Source: Rossellomorea vietnamensis (GTDB taxonomy: Bacteria > Bacillota > Bacilli > Bacillales > Bacillaceae_B). Taken from it: a stretch of 64,000 nucleotides of DNA. The translations under genes were made by a program, and so were the position numbers. Under the pieces are notes generated by a model that was not told the origin of the DNA, made no database searches, and saw nothing but the letters and a program-made list of their open reading frames with translations. The stretch is from positions 1,860,001 to 1,924,000 of the forward strand of contig NZ_CP104558.1 of NCBI RefSeq assembly GCF_025398035.1. Direction: 5' to 3'. Shown here one piece after another: positions 43,099 through 51,988 of the stretch (positions are counted from its first letter, which is position 1; each line of letters begins with the position of its first letter).

Positions 43099-43125
43099 AA
43101 AAACCCCCGCTCATATGGCGGGGAT
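43099..43125 (-). terminator. Terminator of the secreted repeat-protein gene
   Basis: CCCCGC-catatga-GCGGGG followed by GTTTTTCG on the minus strand, 9 nt after the stop at 43134. It separates this gene from the two-component operon. Confidence 0.82.
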
Positions 43126-43133
43126 TTCCGTTC

Positions 43134-44003
43134 CTATAATGATTCACTTTGAGATTCACTTTGAGATTCGTCCATCGATGGATCATTCTGAGGAGCTTCA
43201 TGTGGTCCTTTCCCGTGTCCCTGACCGTGATGACCCCTACCGCCCATGTGGAAAAAGAAGCCTTCTTCCTTATTGAAAGGGAAGAAATCCAGTTTCTTCG
43301 CTTCATCGGCATGTTCGGGCATGATTTCGTCCATCAGTTCTTTCGACGTTTTACCGTCCGTTTTGATTCCCAGTTCTTTCGCCGCTTTCAGAATTGACGC
43401 TTCGAATACTTCCTTCTGCAGTTCATGATGATCTTTTCCTTCTGTCTCGATGCCAAGGTCCTTCGCCTGTTTCGCAAGGGCAGCTTCTCTCACTTCACCA
43501 GCGAGTTCCTTCAAATCCTTGCCCTCGGTGTCAACTCCAAGTTCATTCGCCTGTTGTTTCAAGAAGGCTTCCCTTACTTCTTGAGCAAGCTCTTCCCCGT
43601 CTTTTCCGTCAGTGGAAATGCCCAGTTCCTTCGCTTTCTTGTTCAGCTCCGCCTGGCGGATTTCGTCCATGATGGCACGGGGTTCTTTTCCATCGGTATC
43701 GATTCCCAATGTTTCCGCTCTTTTTTGAAGTTCGGCATCCATGATCTCTTTGGCCAGTTCACGTGTATCCTTATCCGTGGTGTCGATCCCAAGTTCTTCG
43801 GCTTTTTCCTTCAGCTGATCTTCATTCAACTGGAACTTCCCGTGTCTGCCATGATGACCGCCAAATACCGGCTCGGACTTTTCACTGACAACCGCCGTGT
43901 CATCCGTCTTCCCGGCATCCTCCTCAGCTGCAAAAGCGGGAAGTGCCCCTGCAATCCCGATTGCTAACACACCAGCGAGTGCGAGTGCTCTCTTATTGTT
44001 CAT
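43134..44003 (-). CDS. Secreted protein with six 28-residue repeats and a His/Gly-rich tail
   Basis: A 289-residue protein. It has a classical signal peptide (KRALALAGVLAIGIAG, cleavage near AFA-A), a short HHGRHG stretch, then six consecutive 28-residue units of the form KAxELGIDTxGKDxxEL plus xxEVxEAxL (about residues 58-225), a HHGQGHGKGPHE segment and an acidic SESQ-repeat tail encoded by tandem 12-bp repeats. AAGGAGG precedes the ATG. No known enzyme motif; helical repeats and His clusters suggest metal, wall or protein binding. It sits between prsA-like and two-component genes. Confidence 0.8.
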   Translation of the reverse strand: MNNKRALALAGVLAIGIAGALPAFAAEEDAGKTDDTAVVSEKSEPVFGGHHGRHGKFQLNEDQLKEKAEELGIDTTDKDTRELAKEIMDAELQKRAETLGIDTDGKEPRAIMDEIRQAELNKKAKELGISTDGKDGEELAQEVREAFLKQQANELGVDTEGKDLKELAGEVREAALAKQAKDLGIETEGKDHHELQKEVFEASILKAAKELGIKTDGKTSKELMDEIMPEHADEAKKLDFFPFNKEEGFFFHMGGRGHHGQGHGKGPHEAPQNDPSMDESQSESQSESL

Positions 44004-44089
44004 ATTGATTTCCTCCTTTTTATAAGTTGCAGCTGCTCTATCATTATTTCCAGAAGTTATGGCCAAATCATGAACAAACCATGACCGGT

Positions 44090-44977
44090 TTATGAATCTT
44101 TTAAGGTTTTTTCAATCTTATACTCTTTCTTTTTTTCAGTTAACCACGTGCCATACTCCGTTTGAAGGGCCTGATCAAACAGGATGTCCTTGATTTCATC
44201 TTTGTGATCGGCAAGGACCGCCTCTTTTGCTTCCTTCTTGCCCGTCACCTTGATGATGTGATAGCCGAATTCCGTCTTCACAGGCTCACTGATTTCACCC
44301 TTTTTCATGGAAAACGCCTTATCATCAAACTCCGTCACCATCTCACCCTTGCCAAAATAACCAAGCTCCCCACCTGAATCGGCATTCGACGTATCCGTGG
44401 AATACTCTTTCGCAAGCTCGGCAAAATCTCCGCCGGCATCAAGTTTCTTCTTCACTTCCTGTGCCGTCTTTTCATCGTCCACTAAGATATGACTGGCCTC
44501 AACCTGCTCTTTTTGAGCAAACGACTCCTTATTCGCTTCGAAATATTCCTTGATCTGATCATCGGTGATCTTGACCCGGTCCTTCAGGAGCTTCTCCGTC
44601 AACAGGTACGTCTTGATATTTTCCTTGACGCTGTCAAGATCCGACCCGCTTGAAGCGAGTGCCTCATTGAATGCCTCTTCACTGTCATATTGCCCTTTGA
44701 TATTCTCCAATTCCTTTTTGATCTCACTATCCTTCACCGTGAGATCCTTCTTCTCACTCTCAAGCTTCACAATCTTCTCCGCAATCAGTGTGTCCAGGGC
44801 GCCATCCCCATACTGATCCACAAGCGTCGTATACAGATCGTCTTTACTGATGGTCTCGCTTCCCACTTTGGCGACTGCATCCTCTTTGGAAAAACCAAAC
44901 ACCGCCAGCAGCGATCCGATGAGGACAATGCCTCCGATAATGCTCCATAATGTGATGGATTGTTTCTTTTTAGTCAC
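44090..44977 (-). CDS. PrsA-like foldase (parvulin peptidyl-prolyl isomerase)
   Basis: A 295-residue extracytoplasmic foldase. It has an N-terminal TM/signal anchor (WSIIGGIVLIGSLLAVFGFS), a SurA-like N-domain, a parvulin domain (ASHILVDDEKTAQEVKKKL, FAELAKEYSTDTSNADSGG, ELGYFGKGEMVTEFDDKAF, VKTEFGYHIIKVTG) and a helical C-terminus. Unlike B. subtilis PrsA it has no lipobox cysteine and must be held by the TM anchor or released. The GTG start follows AAAGGAG. Confidence 0.88.
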   Translation of the reverse strand: MTKKKQSITLWSIIGGIVLIGSLLAVFGFSKEDAVAKVGSETISKDDLYTTLVDQYGDGALDTLIAEKIVKLESEKKDLTVKDSEIKKELENIKGQYDSEEAFNEALASSGSDLDSVKENIKTYLLTEKLLKDRVKITDDQIKEYFEANKESFAQKEQVEASHILVDDEKTAQEVKKKLDAGGDFAELAKEYSTDTSNADSGGELGYFGKGEMVTEFDDKAFSMKKGEISEPVKTEFGYHIIKVTGKKEAKEAVLADHKDEIKDILFDQALQTEYGTWLTEKKKEYKIEKTLKDS

Positions 44978-45020
44978 TTATTCGTACTCCTTTTTAGTTT
45001 GTTTATTGGTCGTTTTTTTG

Positions 45021-45182
45021 GTGCCTGGTACATTTGGGGGCTTTTGTACCTGGTACCATTTGTTCGATTTGTGCCTGGTACACTTTGGAGTGATTGTGCC
45101 TGGTACAACTTACTCATTTTGTACCTGGTACACTTTGAACTGATTGTACCTGGTACAACTTACTCGATTTGTACCAGGTACA
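45021..45182. repeat. Seven-unit array, exact 25-bp period, GTRCCTGGTACM core
   Basis: A 12-bp near-palindrome (GTGCCTGGTACA, GTACCTGGTACA or GTACCAGGTACA) begins at 45021, 45046, 45071, 45096, 45121, 45146 and 45171. The 13-bp spacers alternate, so the central part also has a 50-bp higher-order repeat (45071-45120 and 45121-45170 are nearly the same). It fills the intergenic space between the htrA-like gene and the prsA-like gene. Confidence 0.9.
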
Positions 45183-45193
45183 CACATCACCCA

Positions 45194-46465
45194 TTACCCA
45201 TTCATCATCGAATTACTAGTAAGCTTCAGGCTCACCGTCATTTTTTTACCATCACGGTAGACGGTCAGGTCAATTTTGTCCCCGACTTTCAGGTCACCAT
45301 ACAGCTGCCTTCTCAGGTCGGCGACATTTTCGACCGACTTGCCGTTCATTTCGGTAATCGCATCGCCTTCTTTGATACCTGCGTCCGCTGCTGCAGATGT
45401 CGGATCGATATTGGCGACAACCACGCCGGATTCAACGGATTGGGGCAGATTCGGTAAGTATGAACGCGGGATATCTGCCAGGTTCTTCATCCCGATTCCG
45501 ATATATGGGCGTTCGATTTTCCCTGTTTTGATGATTTCACTGACGATCGGCATGAAGTCCTTACTTGGAATGGCAAAGCCGAGTCCTTCTACACCGGAGT
45601 TCGATATCTTCGCACTGTTGATCCCGATCAGTTCACCCTTGGAATTCAGGAGTGCGCCCCCGCTGTTACCAGGGTTGATGGCTGCGTCTGTCTGGATGAC
45701 GTTCAGTTCAGATTCCCCTTCAGATGTCTGCACGGGGATCGTGCGGTCGACGGCACTGACGATTCCCTGTGTCACTGTCCGTGAGAGGTCGAGTCCGAGG
45801 GGGTTCCCGATGGCGATGACCTGTTCACCGGCGCGCAGGGCACTGGAGTCACCGACTTCCAGCAGATTGTCTGCATATTTACCATCAATTTTCACGACGG
45901 CAAGATCCGTCAGCGGGTCGGCTCCGATCAGCTCACCCTCGGTCTTTTCCCCGTCATAGAGGGAAACTTCAATCTTGGATGCCCCCTCAATCACATGGTT
46001 GTTCGTGATGATGAAAGCACTATCCCCTTCTTTTTTAAAAAGGACGCCGGACCCTGTCCCCGCCGGAGTGGCTTCTCCGGATCCCATTCTGCTTTGACTC
46101 TGATAATTGACGATACCGACAATGGACTCTGAGGCATCCTCCACGATATTCGCTACATCTCCGCTGGCCACGGTTGAAACCGATGTAGGGGTGATCCCTG
46201 AATTCGATGATGTATTTGCCTGTCCGTTGTCTGCAGATTGCTCGACGCTTGGCTGAGCCAGGTTCTGATAATAGTCCGTTTGTGGCAAGACCGTCAGCGT
46301 CAGGACCGAACCGATGATCCCCGCACCAACCGTGTTGAGGAACCCTCTTCCTTTAAACGGCTTCTTCTGCTTCGGAGTCCGCTGCATTTCTTCTTTTTGA
46401 GTGACGTCTGTATCGGTTGTTTCCATAGAATTCATTTCTTCATTTTGATTGTTTTGTTCAAACAT
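45194..46465 (-). CDS. HtrA/DegP-family serine protease 1
   Basis: A 423-residue membrane-anchored protease. An acidic, Gln-rich cytoplasmic N-terminus, one TM helix (about residues 45-65), then a trypsin-like domain with His in ITNNHVIEG, Asp in DPLTDLAVVKI and Ser in INPGNSGGALL, and a C-terminal PDZ domain (GVVVANIDPTSAAADAGIKE). It degrades or refolds misfolded exported proteins. GGAGG lies before the ATG at 46465. A second copy is at 48848. Confidence 0.93.
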   Translation of the reverse strand: MFEQNNQNEEMNSMETTDTDVTQKEEMQRTPKQKKPFKGRGFLNTVGAGIIGSVLTLTVLPQTDYYQNLAQPSVEQSADNGQANTSSNSGITPTSVSTVASGDVANIVEDASESIVGIVNYQSQSRMGSGEATPAGTGSGVLFKKEGDSAFIITNNHVIEGASKIEVSLYDGEKTEGELIGADPLTDLAVVKIDGKYADNLLEVGDSSALRAGEQVIAIGNPLGLDLSRTVTQGIVSAVDRTIPVQTSEGESELNVIQTDAAINPGNSGGALLNSKGELIGINSAKISNSGVEGLGFAIPSKDFMPIVSEIIKTGKIERPYIGIGMKNLADIPRSYLPNLPQSVESGVVVANIDPTSAAADAGIKEGDAITEMNGKSVENVADLRRQLYGDLKVGDKIDLTVYRDGKKMTVSLKLTSNSMMNG

Positions 46466-46686
46466 GTTTTTTCCTCCTCGATTGATTTAGCCTGTTGAAC
46501 TTTGCTGTTGATTTCATCTTAGAGGGTAAATGTTACGAAACTATTAACAATCTGTGTACAGGATGGGAAGTTTTTAGAATAAGAGTTGAATGAAACGATT
46601 TCGTGAACGATTTCTCTTATCACTTGGGTTTTTGTCATGTCTTTGTTTTAATTGTAATAAAGTCAAAGCTATAAAATGGTGATGAT

Positions 46687-48786
46687 ATGAAGGAAAAAAA
46701 CAGAACACAGCGAACTAGAAAAATGGTACTGCCGAAGCGCATGAAGATTCTTTTCGTCACAGTGTTTCTCTTATTCAGCACGCTGATTGTCAGGCTCGGG
46801 ATGGTTCAGATTGCGAACGGCCAGTCTTATGAAAAAGCGGTGGAGAAGAAGGAAAGCCTGACGGTGGATTCTCCCGTGCCGAGGGGGAGCATATATGACA
46901 GGAACGGGAAGTTGATTGTCGATAATAAACCACAGAGGGCCATTACTTTTACCCGGACGTCGGATTCGACTCAGGAGGAATTGTTGAAGGTGGCGGGGAA
47001 ACTCGCGGACATGATTGACGTTAAGACCGATTCACTCACCACACGGGATAAAAAGGATTTCTGGATCTTGATGAATCCTTCCAAGGCAGATGCGAAAGTC
47101 TCCGCATCCGAAGTCGATCGCATTCAGGGAGAGAAGGATCTCTCAACAAAAGAAGCCGATCAAAAGATTTATCAACTGAAGCTTGAACGCATCAGTGAAG
47201 AGGAATGGTCTTCTTTTTCAGAGGAAGAATATGAAGTACTCGCTATCTATCAAAATATTTCCAAAGGGTATGCCCTCTCCCCTCAAATTGTAAAGAATAA
47301 AGGGGTGACCATCACGGAATATGCACAGGTGAGCGCCCATCTCGATGAATTGCCGGGAGTGAATGTGACCACGGATTGGACAAGGTCATATCCCCTTGAT
47401 CATACCCTCCGTTCCGTGCTTGGAGACGTATCGTCGACCAGGGAAGGGATCCCGAAAGATCTGCTCAAGGAATATCTCGCCGAAGGTTATAACCGGAATG
47501 ACCGCGTGGGGACCAGTTACCTGGAATTAAAGTATGAAGACCTGTTGAATGGTCAGAAAAAGAAAGTGAAAAACATCATAGAAGACGGGCAGGTCGTTGG
47601 AACGAAGGTCATCCAGCAGGGTCAGAGCGGAAAAGACCTCGTACTCGGCATTGATGTGGAATTGCAAAAAGCGATCGAGAAAATCGTTCAAGAAGAACTT
47701 TCGAAACATATCGGAACAAAGGGATCTCCTTATCTCGACCGTGCCTTTGTCGTCATGATGGACCCTCACACAGGGGAAATTGAAGCGATGGTCGGTCAAA
47801 AAGTGAAGGAAATCCATCCGAACGGAGAAATCGAATTCGAGGATTATTCGTTAGGAGCATACACGACGTCCTATGAATCTGGCTCAGTTGTCAAAGGCGC
47901 CACCCTCCTGACGGGTTATATGACGGATCATATCGAGCCGGGGGAAATGATTGTGGATGAACCTCTCTATATTAAAGGAACGCCTAAGAAAACATCATGG
48001 TTCAATGTATGGGGAAATCAAACGGGCCCGATCAGCGATCTCTATGCCCTGGAGAAATCGTCCAACGCATATATGTGGAAAGTGGCTCTCCGGATTGCCG
48101 GGAACCGCTATGTCCCTCACGCACCGATTCAGCTGAAAGGTGACGCCTTCCGTACGTTCAGGGAGCATTTCGCCCAGATGGGACTCGGTGTGCCGACAGG
48201 AATCGACCTTCCAGGGGAGTCTTCTGGATATCAAGGAACCGCTGAACATCCGGGACTGCTCCTTGACTTTGCCATCGGGCAATACGATACGTACACACCG
48301 ATGCAGCTCGCTCAATATGTATCCAGCATCGCAAACGGTGGAAAACGCGTTAAGCCCCATCTGTTAAAAGAAGTACGTGAACCTTCCAATCAGCCACACC
48401 GGTTAGGAAGCGTCGTGTACAAGGAGGAACCAGAGGTGCTGAACCGGATCGATGCATCAAGGGAAGAAATCGAACACGTTCAGAAAGGATTCTACCGGGT
48501 CTTCCACGGTCCAGAAGGTACGGCCAATCTGTTTAAGGATGCTCCGTACAATGCTGCCGGGAAATCAGGAACAGCAGAAGCATTTTACAAAGGACCGGAC
48601 ATGGAGAGTGCAAAGCCAACTTACAACACGACTCTTATCGGATACGCACCATTCGACAATCCGGAAATCGCCTTTTCTACCGTCGTCCCATGGTCCCATC
48701 AGGATCATGATCCTTACATTAATAAGGTCATTTCCAAACGGGTGATGGATACGTATTTTGAAATGAAAAAGGAAGAGAATAAATAA
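46687..48786 (+). CDS. Class B penicillin-binding protein (PBP2A/PbpH-like transpeptidase)
   Basis: A 699-residue high-molecular-weight PBP. It has a TM anchor (about 20-40), a PBP dimer domain (VPRGSIYDRNGKLIVDNKPQ is typical, then a long linker to residue 300) and a transpeptidase domain with SxxK as SVVK in ESGSVVKGATLL, SxN as SSN in LEKSSNAYM and KTG-like KSG in AAGKSGTAEAF. It cross-links peptidoglycan, probably in elongation. A terminator follows directly. Two HtrA genes flank it on the opposite strand. Confidence 0.92.
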   Translation: MKEKNRTQRTRKMVLPKRMKILFVTVFLLFSTLIVRLGMVQIANGQSYEKAVEKKESLTVDSPVPRGSIYDRNGKLIVDNKPQRAITFTRTSDSTQEELLKVAGKLADMIDVKTDSLTTRDKKDFWILMNPSKADAKVSASEVDRIQGEKDLSTKEADQKIYQLKLERISEEEWSSFSEEEYEVLAIYQNISKGYALSPQIVKNKGVTITEYAQVSAHLDELPGVNVTTDWTRSYPLDHTLRSVLGDVSSTREGIPKDLLKEYLAEGYNRNDRVGTSYLELKYEDLLNGQKKKVKNIIEDGQVVGTKVIQQGQSGKDLVLGIDVELQKAIEKIVQEELSKHIGTKGSPYLDRAFVVMMDPHTGEIEAMVGQKVKEIHPNGEIEFEDYSLGAYTTSYESGSVVKGATLLTGYMTDHIEPGEMIVDEPLYIKGTPKKTSWFNVWGNQTGPISDLYALEKSSNAYMWKVALRIAGNRYVPHAPIQLKGDAFRTFREHFAQMGLGVPTGIDLPGESSGYQGTAEHPGLLLDFAIGQYDTYTPMQLAQYVSSIANGGKRVKPHLLKEVREPSNQPHRLGSVVYKEEPEVLNRIDASREEIEHVQKGFYRVFHGPEGTANLFKDAPYNAAGKSGTAEAFYKGPDMESAKPTYNTTLIGYAPFDNPEIAFSTVVPWSHQDHDPYINKVISKRVMDTYFEMKKEENK

Positions 48787-48841
48787 AAAAAAGGGATTTC
48801 CCGAAGGTAGCACTTGCTACTTCCGGGACGTCCCTTTTTTT
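48787..48841. terminator. Bidirectional terminator between PBP and HtrA 2
   Basis: AAAAAAGGGA...CCGAAGGTAGCA/CTTCCGG...TCCCTTTTTT stem with T runs on both strands, shared by the convergent genes. Confidence 0.88.
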
Positions 48842-48847
48842 TTGTGA

Positions 48848-50023
48848 TTATTCTAGTTCACTTAATGTCAGAGTGGTATTTTTCTTTTCTCCATCCCTGT
48901 AATAGGTGACTTCCACTTTTGAACCTACCTCTTTTTCATTGTATAAATACTTCCTCAAGTCACTGACTTTTGTCACTTTTTCACCATCCACCATGGTAAT
49001 GACATCATACTGCTCCAGACCCGCTTTCCCGGCCGGTGAATCCGGCTCGGATTGTCTTACGACGATTCCTTCCTTCACTTCTTCAGGAAGATTGAGTGGT
49101 TCATCATAGTATTGGGATGGGATCTGTGATAAAGAGACAGGAACGATCCCGATGAATGGGCGCTTCACTTCTCCGTACTCCTTCAATTCCTCCAGAGCCG
49201 GAAGGGCAATATCCACTGGTATGGCAAAACCGATCCCTTCTACGTTTTCCATCGCAATCTTGGAAGAATTGATGCCGATCAACTCTCCATCCAGATTGAT
49301 CAAAGCTCCACCTGAGTTCCCAGGATTAATGGAGGCGTCGGTCTGGATCACTTCTGACTGCCAGTCCACTACCCCATCTTTATTCACATCCACCGGCATG
49401 GAACGGTCGGCAGCACTGATGACCCCTGCCGTGACAGTCCCGGCCAGGAAACCTAATGGATTACCAATGGCAATGGCGCGTTGACCCGGTTTCAGGCTTG
49501 ACGATTTCCCTAATTCAATCACGTGTTTCACTTTCTCCGAATCCACTTCCAAAACGGCCAGATCCAAAAGGGCATCCGAACCCAGCAATTCAGCAGGGAT
49601 TTTGGTCCCGTCATTCAATGTGACTTCAAGCTTCGTTGCCCCTTCAACCACATGATGGTTGGTGACGATATAAGCCTTATTTCCTTCTTCTTGATAAATC
49701 ACGCCGGAACCTGATCCAGCAGGCTGAGGTTCTGAACCTTCGAACATATTCCCACCTTTAAAATTCACGACACTCACAACGGATGACCGGCTCTTCTCAA
49801 CCGCTTCGGTGATGGAACGACCTTCATCAACACCTTCTGCGCTTGCCTTCACAGACGTCGACTTGGGAGTCACCCTCTCCGTCGCCTCCTCACCTGGAAT
49901 ATTGAACCCTTCGACAACCAGGAACATCACCAGCACTCCAAGGACAAATGACACAATGGCCGTCCGCATTGGCTTTACCCTGTTCTTCTTTTCCTTCTTG
50001 CCATCATTCAACTCGTTCACCAT
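48848..50023 (-). CDS. HtrA/DegP-family serine protease 2
   Basis: A 391-residue membrane-anchored protease: TM anchor (about 20-40), catalytic His in IVTNHHVVEG, Asp in DALLDLAVLEV, Ser in INPGNSGGALI, and a C-terminal PDZ domain (GIVVRQSEPDSPAGKAGLEQ). Compared with HtrA 1 it has a short insertion, MPVDVNKDGVVDW, before the catalytic Ser, resembling an Asp-rich calcium-loop-like sequence. GAAAGGG lies before the ATG at 50023. Confidence 0.92.
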   Translation of the reverse strand: MVNELNDGKKEKKNRVKPMRTAIVSFVLGVLVMFLVVEGFNIPGEEATERVTPKSTSVKASAEGVDEGRSITEAVEKSRSSVVSVVNFKGGNMFEGSEPQPAGSGSGVIYQEEGNKAYIVTNHHVVEGATKLEVTLNDGTKIPAELLGSDALLDLAVLEVDSEKVKHVIELGKSSSLKPGQRAIAIGNPLGFLAGTVTAGVISAADRSMPVDVNKDGVVDWQSEVIQTDASINPGNSGGALINLDGELIGINSSKIAMENVEGIGFAIPVDIALPALEELKEYGEVKRPFIGIVPVSLSQIPSQYYDEPLNLPEEVKEGIVVRQSEPDSPAGKAGLEQYDVITMVDGEKVTKVSDLRKYLYNEKEVGSKVEVTYYRDGEKKNTTLTLSELE

Positions 50024-50147
50024 TTATCAACCCTTTCTCTACGATTATCCCTTCCTCTTAAAAACAGGAAACACAGGATTATATAGTTCTTCTTTACCCT
50101 ATATAAGAGAAGATAAAAGTGTAATATGCATTTAGGAGGCGCAGAAA

Positions 50148-50172
50148 AGCCACGGGGACAGGTCCCGTGGCT
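50148..50172 (-). terminator. REP-like palindrome, probable terminator
   Basis: AGCCACGGG-gacaggt-CCCGTGGCT is a perfect 9-bp stem with a TTTTC run on the minus strand. It lies 8 nt after the stop of the leftward kinase-fusion gene and belongs to the GGGGACAGG repeat family. Confidence 0.78.
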
Positions 50173-50179
50173 CATTTCA

Positions 50180-51892
50180 TCACATCTTTGAATCCCACTC
50201 CCTCTTAAACTCCACCAGCGACCCATGACGCTTCTCCCGCTCATCACTCACTGCTCTAAGGGCCACTTCATACAACGCTTCGCTCAATCGCCAATTTTCC
50301 AACGAACGGTCCTTCTCCCCGCCAAACAACGCAAAGGCGGTGGCCCCCATCACATACACATTCGTGATTTCATCGATTTCGGCACCTTTCTGAAATTCCT
50401 CCGGCGACATGAATCGGGATGAACCCCACATTCTGCCCATTGTGTTGAAAGAGGGACGCTTCTCATACAAATCGATATCGCAGATCAACGTCTTTCTTTT
50501 TGAAAAATCATAAAGGATGCTGCCGTCATAGAAATCGATGGCCACATACCCCTGATCCGCCGCATGGATGTGAAAGTCGAGGATATCACGGAACACGTCA
50601 ATCCTTGTGATGTCAGGCAACTGCATGAATGCTTCCCGGGACCGGGGATACATCTTCCCCATGCACTCCCCGTCGCTCCATTCAAAGATAGCTGCAAACC
50701 CACCACCGACTTCTTCTCCGCGAATCAATCTCACTAAATGGGGATGAGCCAAATCTTCATACACGTTCACAGCAGATTTCAACGCGGCGATCGCCTCTTC
50801 CGGCTTCCCTTCATATCGCGAGGTCGGGGCACCGGCGAATTTGATGAACAATCTCTCTTCACCGTTTCTGACCCCGAAACAGATATTGCCCGAGTCCTGA
50901 TCGTCGTACACCTTGAAGACCTCTCCGAACTTTTGTAAAAAAGAAAAGTCGAACGGTGCCTTTAATTTATACGGAATGTCATCTACGTACTGAACATAAA
51001 AGTCCTCTACATACCACGTCGGCACAGGATTCCTCATCCCGTCAAACCAACCGATCACTTCCTTCGCCTGCTCCTTCATGAAGGCGATTTCCTCTTCACC
51101 GAACCTCATCGCCCACGGTATGGACGAAAGCATGTTGCTACTGATATAAAAAGCCATGAGCTTAAAAAAATCCTCCGGGGGGCGTCCGTTAAAATAACCG
51201 TTCAGCTGTCCCGTGGCAAAATGGGGACTCGCCGATGCACTGAAGGCAATGCGGTTGAACTCTTCCCACGGATCCCCGAAATCATGACGGTTGAAGTCGA
51301 TGATGGAGAGTTCGCCGTTTTCCGAAATAACCATATTCCCCACGTGATAGTCACCGTGATGGAACGTTTGCGGGCGTCCCTTCAGGAGATGTCTGTTTGC
51401 TTCTATGTATTCTAAAATAAGATCGCCGGCTTCGATCTTGAGTGGACATTCGTGGTATTGCTGGATTTTTTTATCCACCTTGCGATTGAACCTCGTTTCC
51501 CACCGTTCTTCATCGGGCGGTGCAGGAGTCGAATGGATTTCCCTCAGGTAACGACCCGACTTCAAGCCAAGCTCATATTGCTCCATATCCGTTAATCCAG
51601 GCAGTACCTCAGCAGCATCATTCCCTTCACACCATGTAAAGAGCGAATACACTTGATCGCCATTTTCACACATACCGAACTCAAGGGGTACAGACATAGG
51701 AATCCCCGTGTCAGCTAACCGCTTCATGGCCTCGAACTCGCTCTTCTTACTCTCATATAGGGAACGATCCGCCGTCCGGAGCAGAAGCCTTTCCCCCGTC
51801 TCCGTTTCGACGAAATATTTCTTGTCACCCGACCAGCCTTTGGTGATCGGGTCGATCTTTTTAAACACGTAATCCGTTTTGATATCAAGCAC
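50180..51892 (-). CDS. APH-family kinase fused to a protein-kinase-like domain
   Basis: A 570-residue protein. Residues about 1-290 form an APH phosphotransferase with HHGDYHVGNM (HxDxxxxN) and IIDFNRHDFGDPW. Residues about 310-570 resemble an atypical Ser/Thr kinase: LFIKFAG (ATP Lys), LAHPHLVRLI, catalytic-loop-like YVAIDFYDGSIL, CDID in place of DFG, and RFMSPEEF in place of APE. The GTG at 51892 follows GGGGGTG; a start seven codons upstream is possible. Two kinase-fold domains in one chain are unusual. Substrates unknown. Confidence 0.75.
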   Translation of the reverse strand: MLDIKTDYVFKKIDPITKGWSGDKKYFVETETGERLLLRTADRSLYESKKSEFEAMKRLADTGIPMSVPLEFGMCENGDQVYSLFTWCEGNDAAEVLPGLTDMEQYELGLKSGRYLREIHSTPAPPDEERWETRFNRKVDKKIQQYHECPLKIEAGDLILEYIEANRHLLKGRPQTFHHGDYHVGNMVISENGELSIIDFNRHDFGDPWEEFNRIAFSASASPHFATGQLNGYFNGRPPEDFFKLMAFYISSNMLSSIPWAMRFGEEEIAFMKEQAKEVIGWFDGMRNPVPTWYVEDFYVQYVDDIPYKLKAPFDFSFLQKFGEVFKVYDDQDSGNICFGVRNGEERLFIKFAGAPTSRYEGKPEEAIAALKSAVNVYEDLAHPHLVRLIRGEEVGGGFAAIFEWSDGECMGKMYPRSREAFMQLPDITRIDVFRDILDFHIHAADQGYVAIDFYDGSILYDFSKRKTLICDIDLYEKRPSFNTMGRMWGSSRFMSPEEFQKGAEIDEITNVYVMGATAFALFGGEKDRSLENWRLSEALYEVALRAVSDEREKRHGSLVEFKREWDSKM

Positions 51893-51988
51893 GTGGCACC
51901 CCCAGTGAGCCATTGGTCCCCCGGCTCCATTTTAGTTTACTAGTTTTATAAACCTGATTTTACCAGAAGATAGTTCGAAATGGGAATG

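Noticed and set aside
45021-45182. Possible CRISPR array
   Set aside because: Repeats are 12 nt and spacers 13 nt with only two alternating spacer types, and no cas gene is in the window. This is incompatible with CRISPR.
45276-45959. 227-codon plus-strand frame opposite the HtrA 1 gene
   Set aside because: Antisense shadow of the protease; no start signal.
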